Source of the DNA: Tipula vernalis
Lineage: Eukaryota > Arthropoda > Insecta > Diptera > Tipulidae
Length of the DNA stretch: 64,000 bases
NCBI GenBank assembly: GCA_958295665.1
Contig: OY282559.1
Span: 262,142,245-262,206,244 of the forward strand
Reading direction: 5' to 3'
Below the pieces are notes generated by a model, which saw nothing but the letters and a program-made list of their open reading frames with translations, did not search any database and was not told the origin of the DNA. Below, piece by piece: positions 33,191 through 45,441 of the stretch (the stretch's first letter is position 1; every line of letters begins with the position of its first letter). The position numbers and the translations under genes were made by a program.

Positions 33191-35635
33191 TCATAAGATA
33201 AATTTTGGTATAATATATATTTTGTTATTATTAATTGTACTATGAAATTCGTAAGGATTTTTTATTAGCAAATCGTCGATGAGAATTAAATTGAACTTGT
33301 CTGTGCTTTCGATTTCATAACCCATAATTTTCTTTTCAAACTGGATAGTGGTAAATTATTGAATAATAAAGTAAAATTTATTATTATTTTCTATAATAGT
33401 TAATATTTTTCCAAAACAAGGTAGATCAACATAGTTCGAGAAAATACATACAAAGAATCCACTTCTATATTCAAATCCTAATACAAGTTTTTTTATTACC
33501 ATGACCTGTTCCGTCGAATCCAAGAATAAACTATTGGCTAAAATTTCTCTTATAGTAATTGGAAATATTTCGTTTAATTGGATTAGTTCATCTTTATCAA
33601 ACTTAGCATTAAGTTTATAATTATTTTTATAATAAACGTCAGCATAAAGTGATTGATGTTTCATAGCTAAGGTTTTGCATATATTTATATAATTGTGACA
33701 ATTTGCGGCCATATGCTTTAAAGTATTTTGTTTACTTTCAAACCTCATTGTCCACAAATAAATTAATGGTCCCATTTCTTGGATTACTCTGGGATAATGA
33801 GAAAGAATATGTTGTTTGGGAATCAATCTTTTTGCCGGGTATTCTATTTTAAAATTTTGTAAATGGTTTTCTATTAAATAAGTTAAACGCTTTAACAGAA
33901 CACAAGGAATTTCAAGAGAAAACACTATTTGCATTATTTCTAAAAGAGAAGTAATGACATTACATTTTGATTCTAAAATTGTATTATTATTTTTTATAAT
34001 ATCACTAAAGATAATTGGGAAATACCTTAAGAGACACCAGAATTGTGATGCTTTTTGTCCCAGTAAGTTACCTGGTTTATCAAGATTAACAAAGCTTGGT
34101 CGATTTTTATTATCAAGTAGGCCATAGTTGAAACAACTTATTCGCTCATTTAATTCAGTTTCTGTTATGAGTTTTTTTGTTTTTACTATATATATTAAAA
34201 ATAATTTTAACTCGTAAGGTCCTATCCTTCCAAAATATCATGCATTATATCTACACTTAGTGCTGTGAAACAATTAAAATATTTTAAGTCATTCAAAACG
34301 CAATATGCCTTCATACCGAACTCCTTCGAAATTATGTGGTGTTCCCTGTTTTGTTTACTCCTTAAAATCATACATTTCTCGGACAATTTAAATTGGGTTT
34401 CTTCTTTAGAACAAAGGCAAAATCTACAAAAATAATTTGAATTAAATGACTCATGAAGGCCATATAATGTATTCGCTCCTAAATTATCATGCGAGAACGA
34501 AAAAATAGAGCCTTTTATGTTAAAACTCTTATTTTGATATATCAAATCAATTCCATTTAATTCTAAAATGTTTAATTCATCTACAATTGAATGTAATATT
34601 AAATTAAAACCATTAGTTTTAATATCTTCGGTATGAATTAAAGCAACTAAAAATATATTTTCAAGCGCCGAGTTTAACTCTAAAGGCAAATTTAATATAG
34701 TAAAATAGAGTCCACAAATTTTATGAATTTTTGTTTTAGATCCCAAAGGATTGACCGTTTAAAAATCATCACTAAATAGTTTTAGTTGAAATGTGAAATT
34801 TTCTTTAGAGAAAAGTTCGTTGTTTTTAAAATAAAATCCATCCCGAGGATGCGACAAAAGAGTACTGTCTGAAGTATTAATATTAAATATATGAAAAAGA
34901 AATTGTTCTGAAGAACACAGATATTTAAGGGTTTCTAAAATTGATAATAAAGAAAACGTGTTAGTCTTTGGTCGAAACACATAAGTATTATTTTTTGAGC
35001 AGAAAAAACGATCACGTCGGATTGAAACCGAAATTTCTTGTGGTTTTGGAATACCTGTTTGAAATGTTTTTTTTTCTTCTTCTGTAACTCGTTTTTATAT
35101 TTTTAAAAGGGTTTTCTAAAAAGTGTTTTAACAAAAAGGTATCTTTATCTATTTCACCTACTTTTAAAATGTTCGAAATCTGACTTGTTAATTTCGTAGT
35201 TGATTCAAGTATAAGATTAATTTTGCTGTCTGGAATATTTAGTTTATTAATGTCCGTTAAAAAAATATGAACAGTTTCATCTATTGATTTTTCCTTAAAG
35301 CAAGAAGAAACCGTAATACTGATATTTTGTAATATATCTTGTGTTTGTTTACTACCGAGGGGTTCCACCTCAACAGTGTTTATTTCAGGCAAAATTGAAT
35401 TAGATACCGATTCTTGAACAGATATATTTGTACTGATAATTTCGTGTTTCGTGTCATGATATTTTAAATGTTTCCTAAGTCCACTAAAAGTTTTGAAAAT
35501 GAATTTACATTTAACAAATCCACAGACAAGTTCATTTTTATTTTCTTCGCAAAGTACATGAATTAATCTTAAGTGTTTAATATAATTTTTTACGCCGGAT
35601 AACGATTTCTTACATATAAAGCATTGTAAATTCAT
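33191..35635 (-). pseudogene. C2H2 zinc-finger transposase-like gene, broken
   Basis: The frame starts at 35635 (MNLQCFICKKSLSG). Two C2H2 fingers lie at about residues 5-26 (CFIC...HLRLIH) and 38-60 (CGFVKC...HLKYH). A charged region leads to the core block (NPLGSKTKIHK, CRFCLCSKEE, then VDIMHDILEG around 34225-34250). Further downstream are HILSHYPRVIQEMGPL and a MRFE motif (33934-33356). The D-x-MHD block resembles the catalytic region of CACTA-type transposases as I recall it. Lesions: a frame change near 35070 in an A-run, TAA near 34759, a break after DILEG near 34222, and TAA near 33356. The end at 33191 is the first stop after coding-like sequence ceases. Confidence 0.68.
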
Positions 35636-35732
35636 TTTGTCTACACATTTGTTTTTATCACAACTTAATTTTAAAAATAATATTTAGAATTCAATTTAAG
35701 AAATAATATTAATTAATATAGTTACCAATTTA

Positions 35733-38137
35733 TCAATGTAATAAATGTAAGCGATTTTTAATGTCGAGCATACGTGCTGCTGGTTTTTTCAAGTTTAGTT
35801 CGAATACAATTTCAGCCAGGAAGTTAAAAAATATGTCGTGTTCATCAGGATACTCTACTCCGAAAACAAAAAACGATTTAAACAAATTATCAAATGCTGT
35901 TAAAGATGAATAACCCTCAATTGGAATTTCTGTACCATCTAATGCGATTGTATAAGTAGAGATGGCAGCTTTATTAGCCCCATATGCAATGATGATTGGT
36001 TGCCCTGCAGTTTTTGGAGTTGGTTTTCCAATCTAAAATGTTTAAAGGGAAATGTTAAATAAATATAATTGTTAATGTCCGATAAATTCTAGAACAAACC
36101 TTATGAAATTTAATAATTGATGATTTCGATTCCGTTTTATGTTTTTTTCCGCGAGCTGGAAGCAACTTGTCCAAAATTAAAAATGCTGTGATCGTGTCAT
36201 CCCATTCTAAAATATATAAAAATATAATTGTTGAAAATAGTAAAAATATGTATATAATATTATCTAAGATCTTACTATCTTCTTCATACGTATCATCATC
36301 ATACAAAATGATTTTAAATTGTTCCCCAAGTTTTAAAATTTTGGAATTTAGATCTGTCCATTTATTTTGAAGATTCTGGTGTTTTTCGGGGTATCGTAAT
36401 CTAAAATCTTGATAAATCTACAAGTACAATAAAAATAATTAAAATGTTAAAAGTAATAATTTTTCAAGTTAGAATAATAAATTTTTACCAATCCTGGAGT
36501 ATCTAAGAAGCGAGGAAAATTATTTAAGATATGTATATTCCCAGTGAATCTCAAGGAAATGGTTTTCTGCATTCGATCAAAAATCTGTTCACGTTGAGTA
36601 GTAGGGCAAGCGCTTTTTAAAAATCGAATATCTTCGGAATAATCGTCGACATATTGTGGTATCTGTGGAGCTGTGGAAATCGAGGCAATACTATTATTAA
36701 CCCCTGAACTGCTTCGATTGATAGTTTTAAGTCGATTCCCAATACCTATATCCCCCTCTCGTAGATGGTTCATAAAATATTTCCTGTAATTAAAATAAAA
36801 TTTGAAATTATATTGTCTTATATTTAGTTCTAAATCTATTAGCATACAAATTTTGTACAGTCACCACCACATAGATTTGGAAATATATTGGCCAGAGCTT
36901 TGGCCCAACAAATTTTTTCGAATCATGTAGGATGTGGGCCGTTTATTTCGGTGAGATGTTGGGCCGTAATATTTATAAAACGTTTTCGACTGATATCGGT
37001 CAAAGATCCTGTCTCTGTATATTCTAGGAGTATTTCGCTTCCTACTCGACTTGAACAGATATGATTTTCCAGTTCCTTTTTTAAGAATTCTCTGTCCAAC
37101 TTGATTTTTTTGGGGAAATTCCCAACAAAGCAGTTTTGTCTTCTCAATGCGCCTGGCACCGTATCATCAGAATTAATTTCATCAATTTCTAGTTCATCTT
37201 CTAGGCTATCCGTCTGAGTTCCTTGGTCATTGAAAAAATCTGAAATTGAAAACAATTTTTATATGAAATTACCAATACAGAAAAAATTTAAAAATCCATA
37301 TAAAAATACCTTTGTTTTGGGTTTGTAGTAAATACAAAATTTTTGTATCGGTTGAAATACTGTTTTCTAACTCGAATTGTAAAAGTTCATCGGTAATTAC
37401 TGCACCTTCTTTGTCTTGCAATGAATAATTGTGAGATTCCAGTACTTCTCCTTTAATCGAAAATGCGCTTAAAGCTAAAACAGATTAAGATTTGCATACA
37501 TTTTTAAATTAATCAGTGATTATTACAGCCTAGAACATAACTACTAACAAAAAAATGTCACTTCAAAAATTGGTTAGGTTGAGGTTATTGTTTGCAAATT
37601 TGTACTCGAAATATTGATTATAAAAATTTATGAAAAAATAATATTCGTAAAATAAATTTAATTAAGAATAATGAATTCAAATTACACTGAAATTAATTTA
37701 ATACGGGATTTCAATTTAACGGTAAAAATCACGTCACCAAAAAAAAAATCGAAAACACGTTTTTGTAAGGATAATTTAGGTTAGATAAACTGCGTATACA
37801 CATATTCATATTTATTTTTTATATACATTGATTTGTATTAATTAGAATTTTATTCCAAATTCTTCCAAAGTAGTAGTAGTAGTAAATAATTACACATTTT
37901 TATTAATTATAAGTTATTTGGCAAACAAAATTACACTATAATATTTTTTTTTACAAGAAACACCCATAACCAAATTTTTGTGTTCACGCACTTATTAAAT
38001 TCACTGAATTTTTGTATAGCTGACTCACCTGATAAAATGATGTCTAATGAGCAAATAATATCACTACCTTCTTGAGGAAAGACAAAAATGTATTTTATGC
38101 AATCCTGAAAACTAACACGGAATACTTTTTTGTTCAT
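35733..38137 (-). pseudogene. Seven-exon gene of unknown function in CACTA-like element
   Basis: GT-AG junctions give exons 38137-38029, 37474-37310, 37239-about 36870, 36783-36489, 36417-36276, 36206-36099 and 36032-35733. The end of exon 3 is uncertain. A TGA at 36923-36925 interrupts exon 3 where coding similarity continues (FEKICWAKALANIFPN). Visible features are an acidic exon-3 start (DSLEDELEIDEINSDD) and a C-terminal block GVEYPDEHDIFFNFLAEIVF. I recall similar proteins in multicopy form in fish and arthropod genomes, without known function. Here it lies in the same element and orientation as the transposase-like gene, so it is probably the element's second protein. No enzymatic motif is seen. 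Confidence 0.6.
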
Positions 38138-39444
38138 AATGAGAGTAGTAAATACAAAACGCGTCAACTTCGTTTTATTATTTTTCTGAACGTTTTAACT
38201 TTCGATCTAATGTATTTTGATTTTGCTAAATAAATTGACAGAATCTACATCCAAAGGAAAATTACAAAAACTCCGCTCGGAGTTACATGCCAAATAACTG
38301 TAATTTTATCAACTCGTTCAGGTGTTAAATGGAGTAAAATGTTTAAAAAAAACTTCTATCGGAGTTTATAACGACGAAAGAACTCAAAATTTGGAGTTGT
38401 CACGAATGATTTTCAAGGGAGTTAAAAATCAATATCTACTTGTAGTTCATTTAATTTATAAATATTTTTCGGTCTCAAAAAATTATAATTAACTTTCCAG
38501 AGGAGTTTAAAAGTTCAAACTCCACCTAAATGTTATCAAATCTTTCGCCAAAAGAGTTTAAATTTTCAAAACTCTTGGTGATGGAGTTAGATTGATGTGG
38601 ATTTTTTTAAGAGTGTATGCCTATAATTTTACTTCTAATGTTAGATACTATGATTTTATAATGTTCCGAATTTTTGTCTAAATTTCGGCAAATTTGAATC
38701 GTATTATCTACAGAATCTAGGAATCGTACTAAGTCTGTTTTACTTCCATCGTAGGGTAAAATATTCTTAGTAATTTTATCTACGTCGAAAATTTCTAAAA
38801 TTTCTTTAATATTTGCCATTTTTAATTTTTGGAGGTTTTTATTTTGTATTTGCTCTAACTTAATTTTTTCTAATAATCCTGATAGTTTATTTGAATCGCT
38901 TTCAAATTGTTCTTTAATTTTGGTCAAGTCGTTTTGTTCTGAATTTTGTCCCATAAAAAATATTTAGTGATAACCCGCTCACTTATTTTGGATCGCGTTA
39001 TCAAAGAATTTGATAAGATTTCGCGATACGATCTTTATTGCTATAGTCGTTTGCACTTTATCTATAGAGTTTTATACGGATAAATTGCGATTTTTCGTTT
39101 TAGTAAATTTCATACGTATACGAAAATAAAAGATGTTTACAAGTTCTAAATCTTGGGTTCAATAACTTCTCCACAATTGTTAGTATAGTATGGGGAAAAA
39201 AGGATTAATTATATGAATAATAAAAAAAATTGATTTACCTTATAGCCAAAATTAGCAAGATTTTCATTTTCACCGAATTTAATTGAAATTTTTTTTTCTT
39301 TTTTTGAGTTTTGTAACACTTTTTGTCCGAAAAGTTTGTCTTTTTTCACAATAAATTTAATTTATTTAATTACTTTTTATCGATTTAATCACACTAAAAT
39401 TAATTTTGTTTAAAAAATAATTTTCACTTTCGTCAACTGCGCCA

Positions 39445-39773
39445 GTTATATGTTTGGAGTTGTGGTGTCGCGGGATATATAACACATTATTTTCGTAGAT
39501 TACAATGAATTCTTTATTTTTAAGTAAATTTAGCGCGATTTTACAATTTTGTGGACTACTTGCTTACGCTAGTACAATTTAAAAAATTATGAACACGTTG
39601 TTTAGTAAGCGAACGGTATTTATGGAAGTTCGAATTACAAACAACGACAATTTTATTGTGATTATTTTTGTTGCGATTTTATTTCGCTTATTCTACTTTG
39701 TTATTTTCTGTAACCGATGCTTATGTTTCCATCGATGTGGTTCTTCGTAGCTGTGGGGCAATGACACATAACT
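39445..39773 (-). repeat. 5' LTR of the errantivirus-like element
   Basis: Intact 329-bp copy. On the minus strand it starts AGTTATGTGTCATTG and ends next to the primer-binding site TGGCGCAGT (39444-39436). It differs from the 3' LTR at a handful of positions, indicating an insertion of some age. Confidence 0.88.
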
Positions 39774-40421
39774 AATTAAAACGTAATTTAGCAGTTTTAA
39801 TATACGGCCCTCCGGGTTTTGGGTCCAACCAACACAGTTTCAATGAAAGAACCGATGAATTAAGAGCCCATCCGTCACACCTAGCACTTCTGGGCCCATC
39901 CGTCACTTCTAGTTCTTCTTCTTGACTATAAAAATAAAACATAAAAAGCATCCGTTAAAGATTACCAAACCAACCATTTATACTATTTACAAACATTTTC
40001 TGTTATTTTCTGCCAGGTCCCTAATATGATGTCTCGGATTTTCTTAAATTTGGAGGGCGCATTCCTAATATCACAATTGTTCAGAACAATATAAATCTTC
40101 TTCTTTCATGCCACCAAATCACAGACTTACAATTAATGTTAGATTATTTAGAATTGACACGTGTTGAACAGCACTCAAAGTCGCATTCGCCATTTGTCAT
40201 CTTCGACCTTTAACAATTAGATCCAGTTATATGTCTCGGGTTTACTATTGAAAATATTTCAGAATTTAAATTAGTACCGAAGTGAAATTCTTCCCAAATA
40301 ACAAAAAATATGTATGTATGGGTTTGTAAAAATTGCATTCATTCAGGCGATATTTTGTGAAAAGAATAAATATCAAATATTGTGTCTGATACTTGAACGT
40401 AAAATTTCACATGGTCGTTCC
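39774..40421. other. Spacer between two LTR elements
   Basis: No gene is recognised. A short direct repeat gggcccatccgtcac occurs twice near 39868-39905. The end of this spacer (from about 40399, acttgaacgtaaaatttcac) is the beginning of a dispersed repeat copy that continues at 48286 after the next element. Confidence 0.5.
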
Positions 40422-40531
40422 TGTAATGATACGCACATCGGTGAATCAATAATGCTTTATTTCAGTGCTACCAACCTAACATACATATGTATATATATAG
40501 TATAACATCAGTAATCATCATTTACATTACA
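40422..40531 (-). repeat. 3' LTR of the Mag-like element
   Basis: 110 bp, about 90% identical to 48173-48280 (shared cggtgaatcaataatgcttt and agtaatcatcatttacatta). Confidence 0.9.
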
Positions 40532-40607
40532 TCTCCCTTTTTAACCTAAGCCTAAACATTAATTAATAATTTCAATTTCTTACTCTACTACCCCTTATAA
40601 TAAGCGC

Positions 40608-40855
40608 GTTTTTTTATTCGCTTCGGATAGCTGCTATCGAGAGCCGTCATTTTTCTATGCCTAAATTTAAATTTGACGCGCTATTTATTGATAAACTAAA
40701 CTTATTTAACATCAAACTATCATTTGTAATTTAATTGTTTAACAAAAACTTCATATAAAAAATTTTTGGCTCTACCTATTTATACGGAGCGCTATCCGGA
40801 GCCATTTTTTATATGACGGCTCTCGATAGCAGCTATCCGGAGCGAATAAAAAAAC
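40608..40855. mobile_element. MITE with ~43-bp inverted ends
   Basis: The left end (gtttttttattcgctt, continuing cggatagctgctatcgagag) is repeated in reverse complement at 40811-40855 with one mismatch. It is 248 bp long and non-coding. Target duplication is unclear. It lies between the Mag-like LTR and the end of its pol. Confidence 0.8.
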
Positions 40856-40960
40856 ACTACAAATATCAACAAGAATAAACTAAGAAAGCAATCGTTATTT
40901 CCCAATACGAATACAATTCAATAATAACGAAAGGATTCAAATTTTAAATTATTGTGGAAA

Positions 40961-41475
40961 TTATAAGTCTAGTCTATTTATTGGCTTAACCAATCTACCG
41001 GATCTAGTTGTCTTCGAAATGTTTGAACTTGATGGGATATTAATAGTATCGGGTATTTCCTTGTTACCAGCATTGGTAATTGCTTCCGAATGTGATGACG
41101 TAGGAACCTCTGTATTATTTACTTGTGCAGTTTGATTTGAATTCGTTTCAGTGACTGTTTCATCAAGATCTAATAAAGCTTTACTGGCAAAGTCTGCTTT
41201 TGTTTTATTTATGTATGCATGATTTCGTCGCAAGTTTTGTCCTTGATTAGTTTGAATTATAAGTGATCGCGAATTTCTTGATACATCAGTTACTTTTGCT
41301 TCAACCCACTCACGTTGATTAACTTGAACTCTGACGTTATCGCCCTTAGTTGGTAAGTCACTGCGTTTTTTCGAATGTTTATCTGCGTTCAATTTTTGTT
41401 TCGCTCTGTTTTCTTTAATGTGTTGTGATACCTCGTTGAATACTTTTGGCTTAAGTAACTCTTTGGCATATATTA
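40961..41475 (-). pseudogene. C-terminal part of the Mag-like pol polyprotein
   Basis: Basic sequence (HSKKRSDLPTKGDNVRVQV) followed by a region like the integrase C-terminal domain, then a Ser/Thr-rich tail ending at 40961 (RLVKPINRLDL). It is the continuation of the integrase frame that was split by the hAT insertion at 41484-44573. Confidence 0.7.
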
Positions 41476-41483
41476 ACTGAGAG

Positions 41484-44400
41484 TACGGTGACCAGAATTT
41501 TCTGACCCAAATACAGGACAGCTACAAATTATAGAAAAGATAACAAAATTTTTTCTGAACATTTTTTTTTATTCAAAATTAAATATGTCTTTTCGTTCCC
41601 TTATTTGTATGCTAATAATAACACGGAATCATACATAAAATTAAAATTTAAGGATAAATTAATTTAAAAAAAATATAAAATTATTTCTATTTTCTGCAGT
41701 TTTTATTTCAAAATAAGAAAAAAATAAAATAAAATAAATAAATTCATAAGACTTTTGGCATACCTAGTAACACAGAATCATGTTAAATAATAAAAACGTA
41801 AATAAAAATTATAAAAAATTTCAAATCAAAATTAAATCAGTATAATTAAATGAACCAATTTTTACTAGTTCTTCTAGTATTTCTCGGAGCTATGAATACT
41901 TTTCAACATTTTATCATTTTTCGAAATGTCTTCGTAAAACTTTTCGCAACTTTCGTGGTTTCCTTTAATCAATAGCATGGCTTTGATGGTTTCTATTTGC
42001 ATTTGTGTTTTTTCAGCTGTCCATAAATTGTTAACCAAGGAAAATATCCGTTCTGTAGAAGCATTTGTTCCTGGTAGACACAAACCAAATTCTATTATTT
42101 TTTTTAAATTGGAAAATGGAACATTTTTATTTTTAAAATGTTGAAACATTTCGATCCATCGCTTATCAATTGTAAGTCCATTATCATTCCAATTTTCAAT
42201 TTTTTCAGCAGTTGCATACTTTTTACATAAAAGAGTTTCGTCGAATAATTCATTATTTTCGATTTTGATTTTTGGGAATTTTTTGGTGACATATTCAAAT
42301 GACTTCTCCACATTTTCCCATGTAACTTCCTCTTTTAACGTCATCCATGAAAACCAATTAATGTTAACGAACTGTGGGGTGTAACGATCCAAGTATTTAC
42401 AACAATTTAAATAAAATTGCTGCATCTCAGATTTAAAATTTCTTTCGTTACAGCTTCCATTCTCAATTAATATGTTTAATTGAGATCTTACTAAAATTGG
42501 TATATAGTTCGACATATATCGTTCGTGAAGTTTAAGCCTGAGATCAATCAGTGCTTGTCCGACTTGCATAAACGTGTTTTTATCACCTTCGATTGATTTC
42601 ACCGTGAAATGGAATATTGCCGCCAGGTTATGCATAAATTTAAGGTATATTTCGGATGTTTCGTCATTGAAAAACGTTCTTAATATTTTTGGGCAGTTAT
42701 CGACTGACAGAAAATAGGATTTCAGAGGTTCGAATATTTGTAATATACGTTCTATTGCTGGTAAGAGTACTAGCCAACGTGTTCTGCAGCTTCCAAGAAT
42801 ACGAGAATATTGCACGTCTGCTTCTTCGCAAAATTTGATGAGGTTATTCACTCGTACAGTGTAAATATAAAAATGACTATAAATTTTGTTGACTGCACCT
42901 TCAATATCGCAACTCATTAGATCAGCAGCATATTGTATAGTATTGTTCACAACATGGCCGGCACACCCAATTCCAATAATGTTTCCGTTTTGCAATTTAT
43001 CTAGAAAATATAAGTTTAGATTATTATTCTTTGTAAACTTAACGAAAAATATGAAGAATTAAATATATTACCTCTGATTCTAGAAAAAACGTTGTTAGCT
43101 CCATTCCGATTGACACCCCCAAAGTTAGTATTTGCGTTATCAGCGCAAAATGCCACTAATTTATTTGAAAGTTGATGCTCTTCGAGAACCTTAATAAGCA
43201 ATTCCGTAATTAATTCGGACGTTTCTCCTGGAAGTGATACAAATTCAAGTAATTTAACTTGAATTCCATTACTGACATTAAAATATCGAATAAGAACCGG
43301 AAAAAGTTTAACTTCTTTGTGGTTCGAAGCGTCAGTAAAAACAGAAATAAAATTGGCCTCATCTAAATCATGTTTAATTTTTTGTAAGGTATGTGGAGCC
43401 AAGACATTTTTCACTATTGCCTCAGATTTGGTTCTACCACAAGTAAATTTTTTCTCAAATAAGCATTTTATGATTTTAGACGTGCAATCCATTGAACGAA
43501 AACTGTGGTTATGGTAAACCGAATGGAACGAGAAAACTGCTTCAGCAATAGCTAATTCTTTTTCTTTGTTCCCAAATTCCGTTCGGCGAAAATATGTGGC
43601 TATCATAGAAGAAGATGCAGCAGCTTGATCTGCGTTTTTGTGCTTCTCAGATGCCAAATGTCTTGAAATATCTGCTCGTCCACCGGAGGAAATCGAAAAT
43701 TCACTTAAACATTTTTGGCATATTACCGTACTCTCACTTTTCGTTGTTTTTAAGAAGGGAAATTCTTCACTCAGCTCTACAGAAAACTTGCAATACCGCT
43801 TCCTTCGCTTCGGAGACGATTCTCTTGAAGCAACCGCCATTTCAACTTCAAAACACAAATTCTAATTCAGAAATTATGAAGAAAACTTAAAAGTATTTTG
43901 ACTACGACACTACGTATTTATGGACGACGTATTATATGTATTGTAGATGTAATTTTAATTTTATTTATTTTACTTACCTCAACAATATTCAACAATAATA
44001 CATTTAAAAATAAATAATATTGTATTTTAAAATACCTCAATACGCTTCACGATTTCTGTGTTTTGTTGAGGTTATTTATTGTACGAACGCACTAAGTAGT
44101 ACGTTTGATATTTAATAGCAGTTCAACGAAATAACCACTTTAAAACAGAAAACATACAAATTAAATTTTAAATTGAGTTTCACTATTCACAACGTTATAT
44201 TCTTAAAATGTAATCACAATATCACATGCTCAATTGCTCAATGACAGACGCGACGAAAATTTTATTCAACTAACTTCGTTGCTTTCTGTGGTTCTTTTTC
44301 TTGTTTCGGTTAATCACGTAAAAAATAGTAAATAAAAATTGAATAAGCTTTGTACGTGCGTTAATGAGTTCGTTTTATATAGATTTTTTTGCTTTATAAA

Positions 44401-44573
44401 GAGAGATGTCGCACTTTTGACAATATCTTGATTTTGTTTATAAAGAATATGAATGAGGGACTTGCGGGCTATTATATCACTTTGCGGGTCATTTTTAAGG
44501 AGAAATATTTATGCGGGACAGAACCTTGAAATGCGGGCTAGTCCTGTAAAATGCGGGCTATATGGTCACCGTA
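41484..44573. mobile_element. hAT DNA transposon, apparently complete (3090 bp)
   Basis: The 8-bp duplication actgagag lies on both sides (41476-41483 and 44574-44581), and the ends start tacggtgacca with a near-complementary right end (tggtcaccgta). These are hAT hallmarks. It interrupts the integrase of the Mag-like element. The transposase frame is open. GCGGGCTA-like motifs recur near the right end (44465-44560), possible transposase binding sites. Confidence 0.9.
41874..43840 (-). CDS. hAT transposase, open
   Basis: Exons 43840-43072 and 43000-41874 join in phase across a 71-bp GT-AG intron into about 631 aa. The start at 43840 (MAVASRES) is the first ATG; a longer frame would need a non-ATG start. 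A BED-type or related zinc finger lies at about 45-75 (CQKCLSEF...HLASEKH). The catalytic region contains FTDASNHKEVK and CADNAN, then the CRTRW block. The C-terminal dimerisation region (LPGTNASTERIFSLVNNLW) is conserved. Length and order fit a functional hAT transposase of the kind with DUF4371-like N-terminal parts. It is in the same orientation as its host element. Confidence 0.88.
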
Positions 44574-44648
44574 ACTGAGAGTTAGTAATTCGACTTTGCA
44601 ATTTTTGATTTGGCGAAATATTACCCAAACCAGGCGTATTGCGATGAT

Positions 44649-45232
44649 TCAATAGTGCGATATATATATATCAGTATTATCCATGATACACTTTTTTATC
44701 ATATTTTTCGCAGTCTGGATATATCGTTCTGCTAATCCATTTGCTCGAGGAAACCCTGGACTCGATGTACGATGTTCGAACTTCCAATTTCTAGCGAAAT
44801 CTTTGAATAGTTTTGACGAATATTGCGGTCCATTGTCCGATTCAACAACTTCTGGTGCTCCATGTACTGAGAAAATACGTTTTAAAAATGTTATCACTTC
44901 TTCTGATGTGGAATTATTCAGTTTTTCTACGTCGAAGAACTCGGAATAACTATCTGCCAAGACAATATAATTATTTCCGTGTATAGTACGAGTACATATA
45001 TCACTCGCAACAATTTGAAATGGATATTGTGGAACCTCTTTTGACATTATTGGCTCCCTAATATTTTTTGTTGTGTTTTTTGACATGTTAAACACTTTTC
45101 AACATAGTTCTTGATGTCATTGTTCATGCCATACCAGTACAGAGATTGTCTGGCTCTGCTTTGACAGGATTGTATACCTGTATGACCTTGGTGGATACAA
45201 CTTAACATTCTGTTAATTTGACTGTGTGGCAC
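44649..45232 (-). pseudogene. Integrase of the Mag-like element
   Basis: An H2C2 zinc-binding region (HQGHTGIQSC...CLTC) at 45232-45047 precedes the core: D in VASDIC, D in VESDNGPQY and E in NGLAERYIQ. The two parts are in different frames that overlap at 45047-45095. After 44649 the frame is lost and the hAT element interrupts the C-terminal part. Confidence 0.82.
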
Positions 45233-45441
45233 GACTACTTTGTGACCTTTGAAAATAAGTCCTTTATAAGTGGATAATTCTTCTCTTAAATTTCAATATT
45301 TCTGTATTTCTTTTCCAATTGTGTTTCGATGTTCTAAAATCGGCCAACCAGTTGTAATTGTTTTTGTTAGAGATTGTAGCTCGTTATCTTGTTGTGTTGC
45401 TTCCACCATGTCTGTGTAGCATTCCTGTGCCATAGGCAATA

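Larger units (their letters stand above)
32610..38615. mobile_element. CACTA (EnSpm/CMC)-like DNA transposon, 6.0 kb
   Basis: The 14-bp inverted ends CACTCTTAAAAAAA at 32610 and 38602-38615 are flanked by TA on both sides (32608-32609 and 38616-38617). Removing the element with one TA restores the frame of the interrupted gag, which proves the boundaries. Both subterminal regions are crowded with the motif GGAGTT/AACTCC in either orientation, as subterminal repeats are in CACTA elements. It contains two minus-strand genes: a zinc-finger transposase-like gene and a seven-exon gene of unknown function. Both have stops, so this copy is dead. The superfamily call rests on ends, 2-bp duplication and protein resemblance; another cut-and-paste superfamily is possible. 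Confidence 0.75.
31912..38954 (-). pseudogene. gag-protease of the errantivirus-like element, interrupted
   Basis: The gag frame starts at 38954 (MGQNSEQND), runs to 38618 and resumes at 32607 after the 6-kb CACTA insertion. The frame is continuous if the insertion and one TA copy are removed. The second part has an Asn-rich stretch (NNQKSSNNKNYSPNYKPNY) and then an aspartic protease motif FLIDTGADKS. A TAG directly after this motif (31912-31914) ends the frame where the family has Trp, and protease-like sequence continues beyond it. Confidence 0.82.
23704..39773 (-). mobile_element. Errantivirus-like Ty3/gypsy provirus with nested elements
   Basis: On the minus strand the element has LTRs at 39445-39773 (5') and 23704-26912 (3', split by a Harbinger element). 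The primer-binding site TGGCGCAGT lies at 39444-39436, next to the 5' LTR. It is like the Ser-tRNA sites of the 297/17.6 group. A purine tract (AAGGGAGGAG) lies just before the 3' LTR. The LTRs begin AGTTATGTG and end near TAAC. Gag-protease, RT/RNase H, integrase and env follow in order, all broken by stops or frameshifts. After subtracting the Harbinger (2.9 kb) and CACTA (6 kb) insertions it is about 7.2 kb, a normal errantivirus length. No clear target duplication was found. It is an old, inactive copy. Confidence 0.85.

Noticed and set aside
23704..39777. Target-site duplication of the errantivirus-like element
   Set aside because: The bases beyond the two LTR ends (attact on the left, aatt on the right) do not match, so none is claimed.
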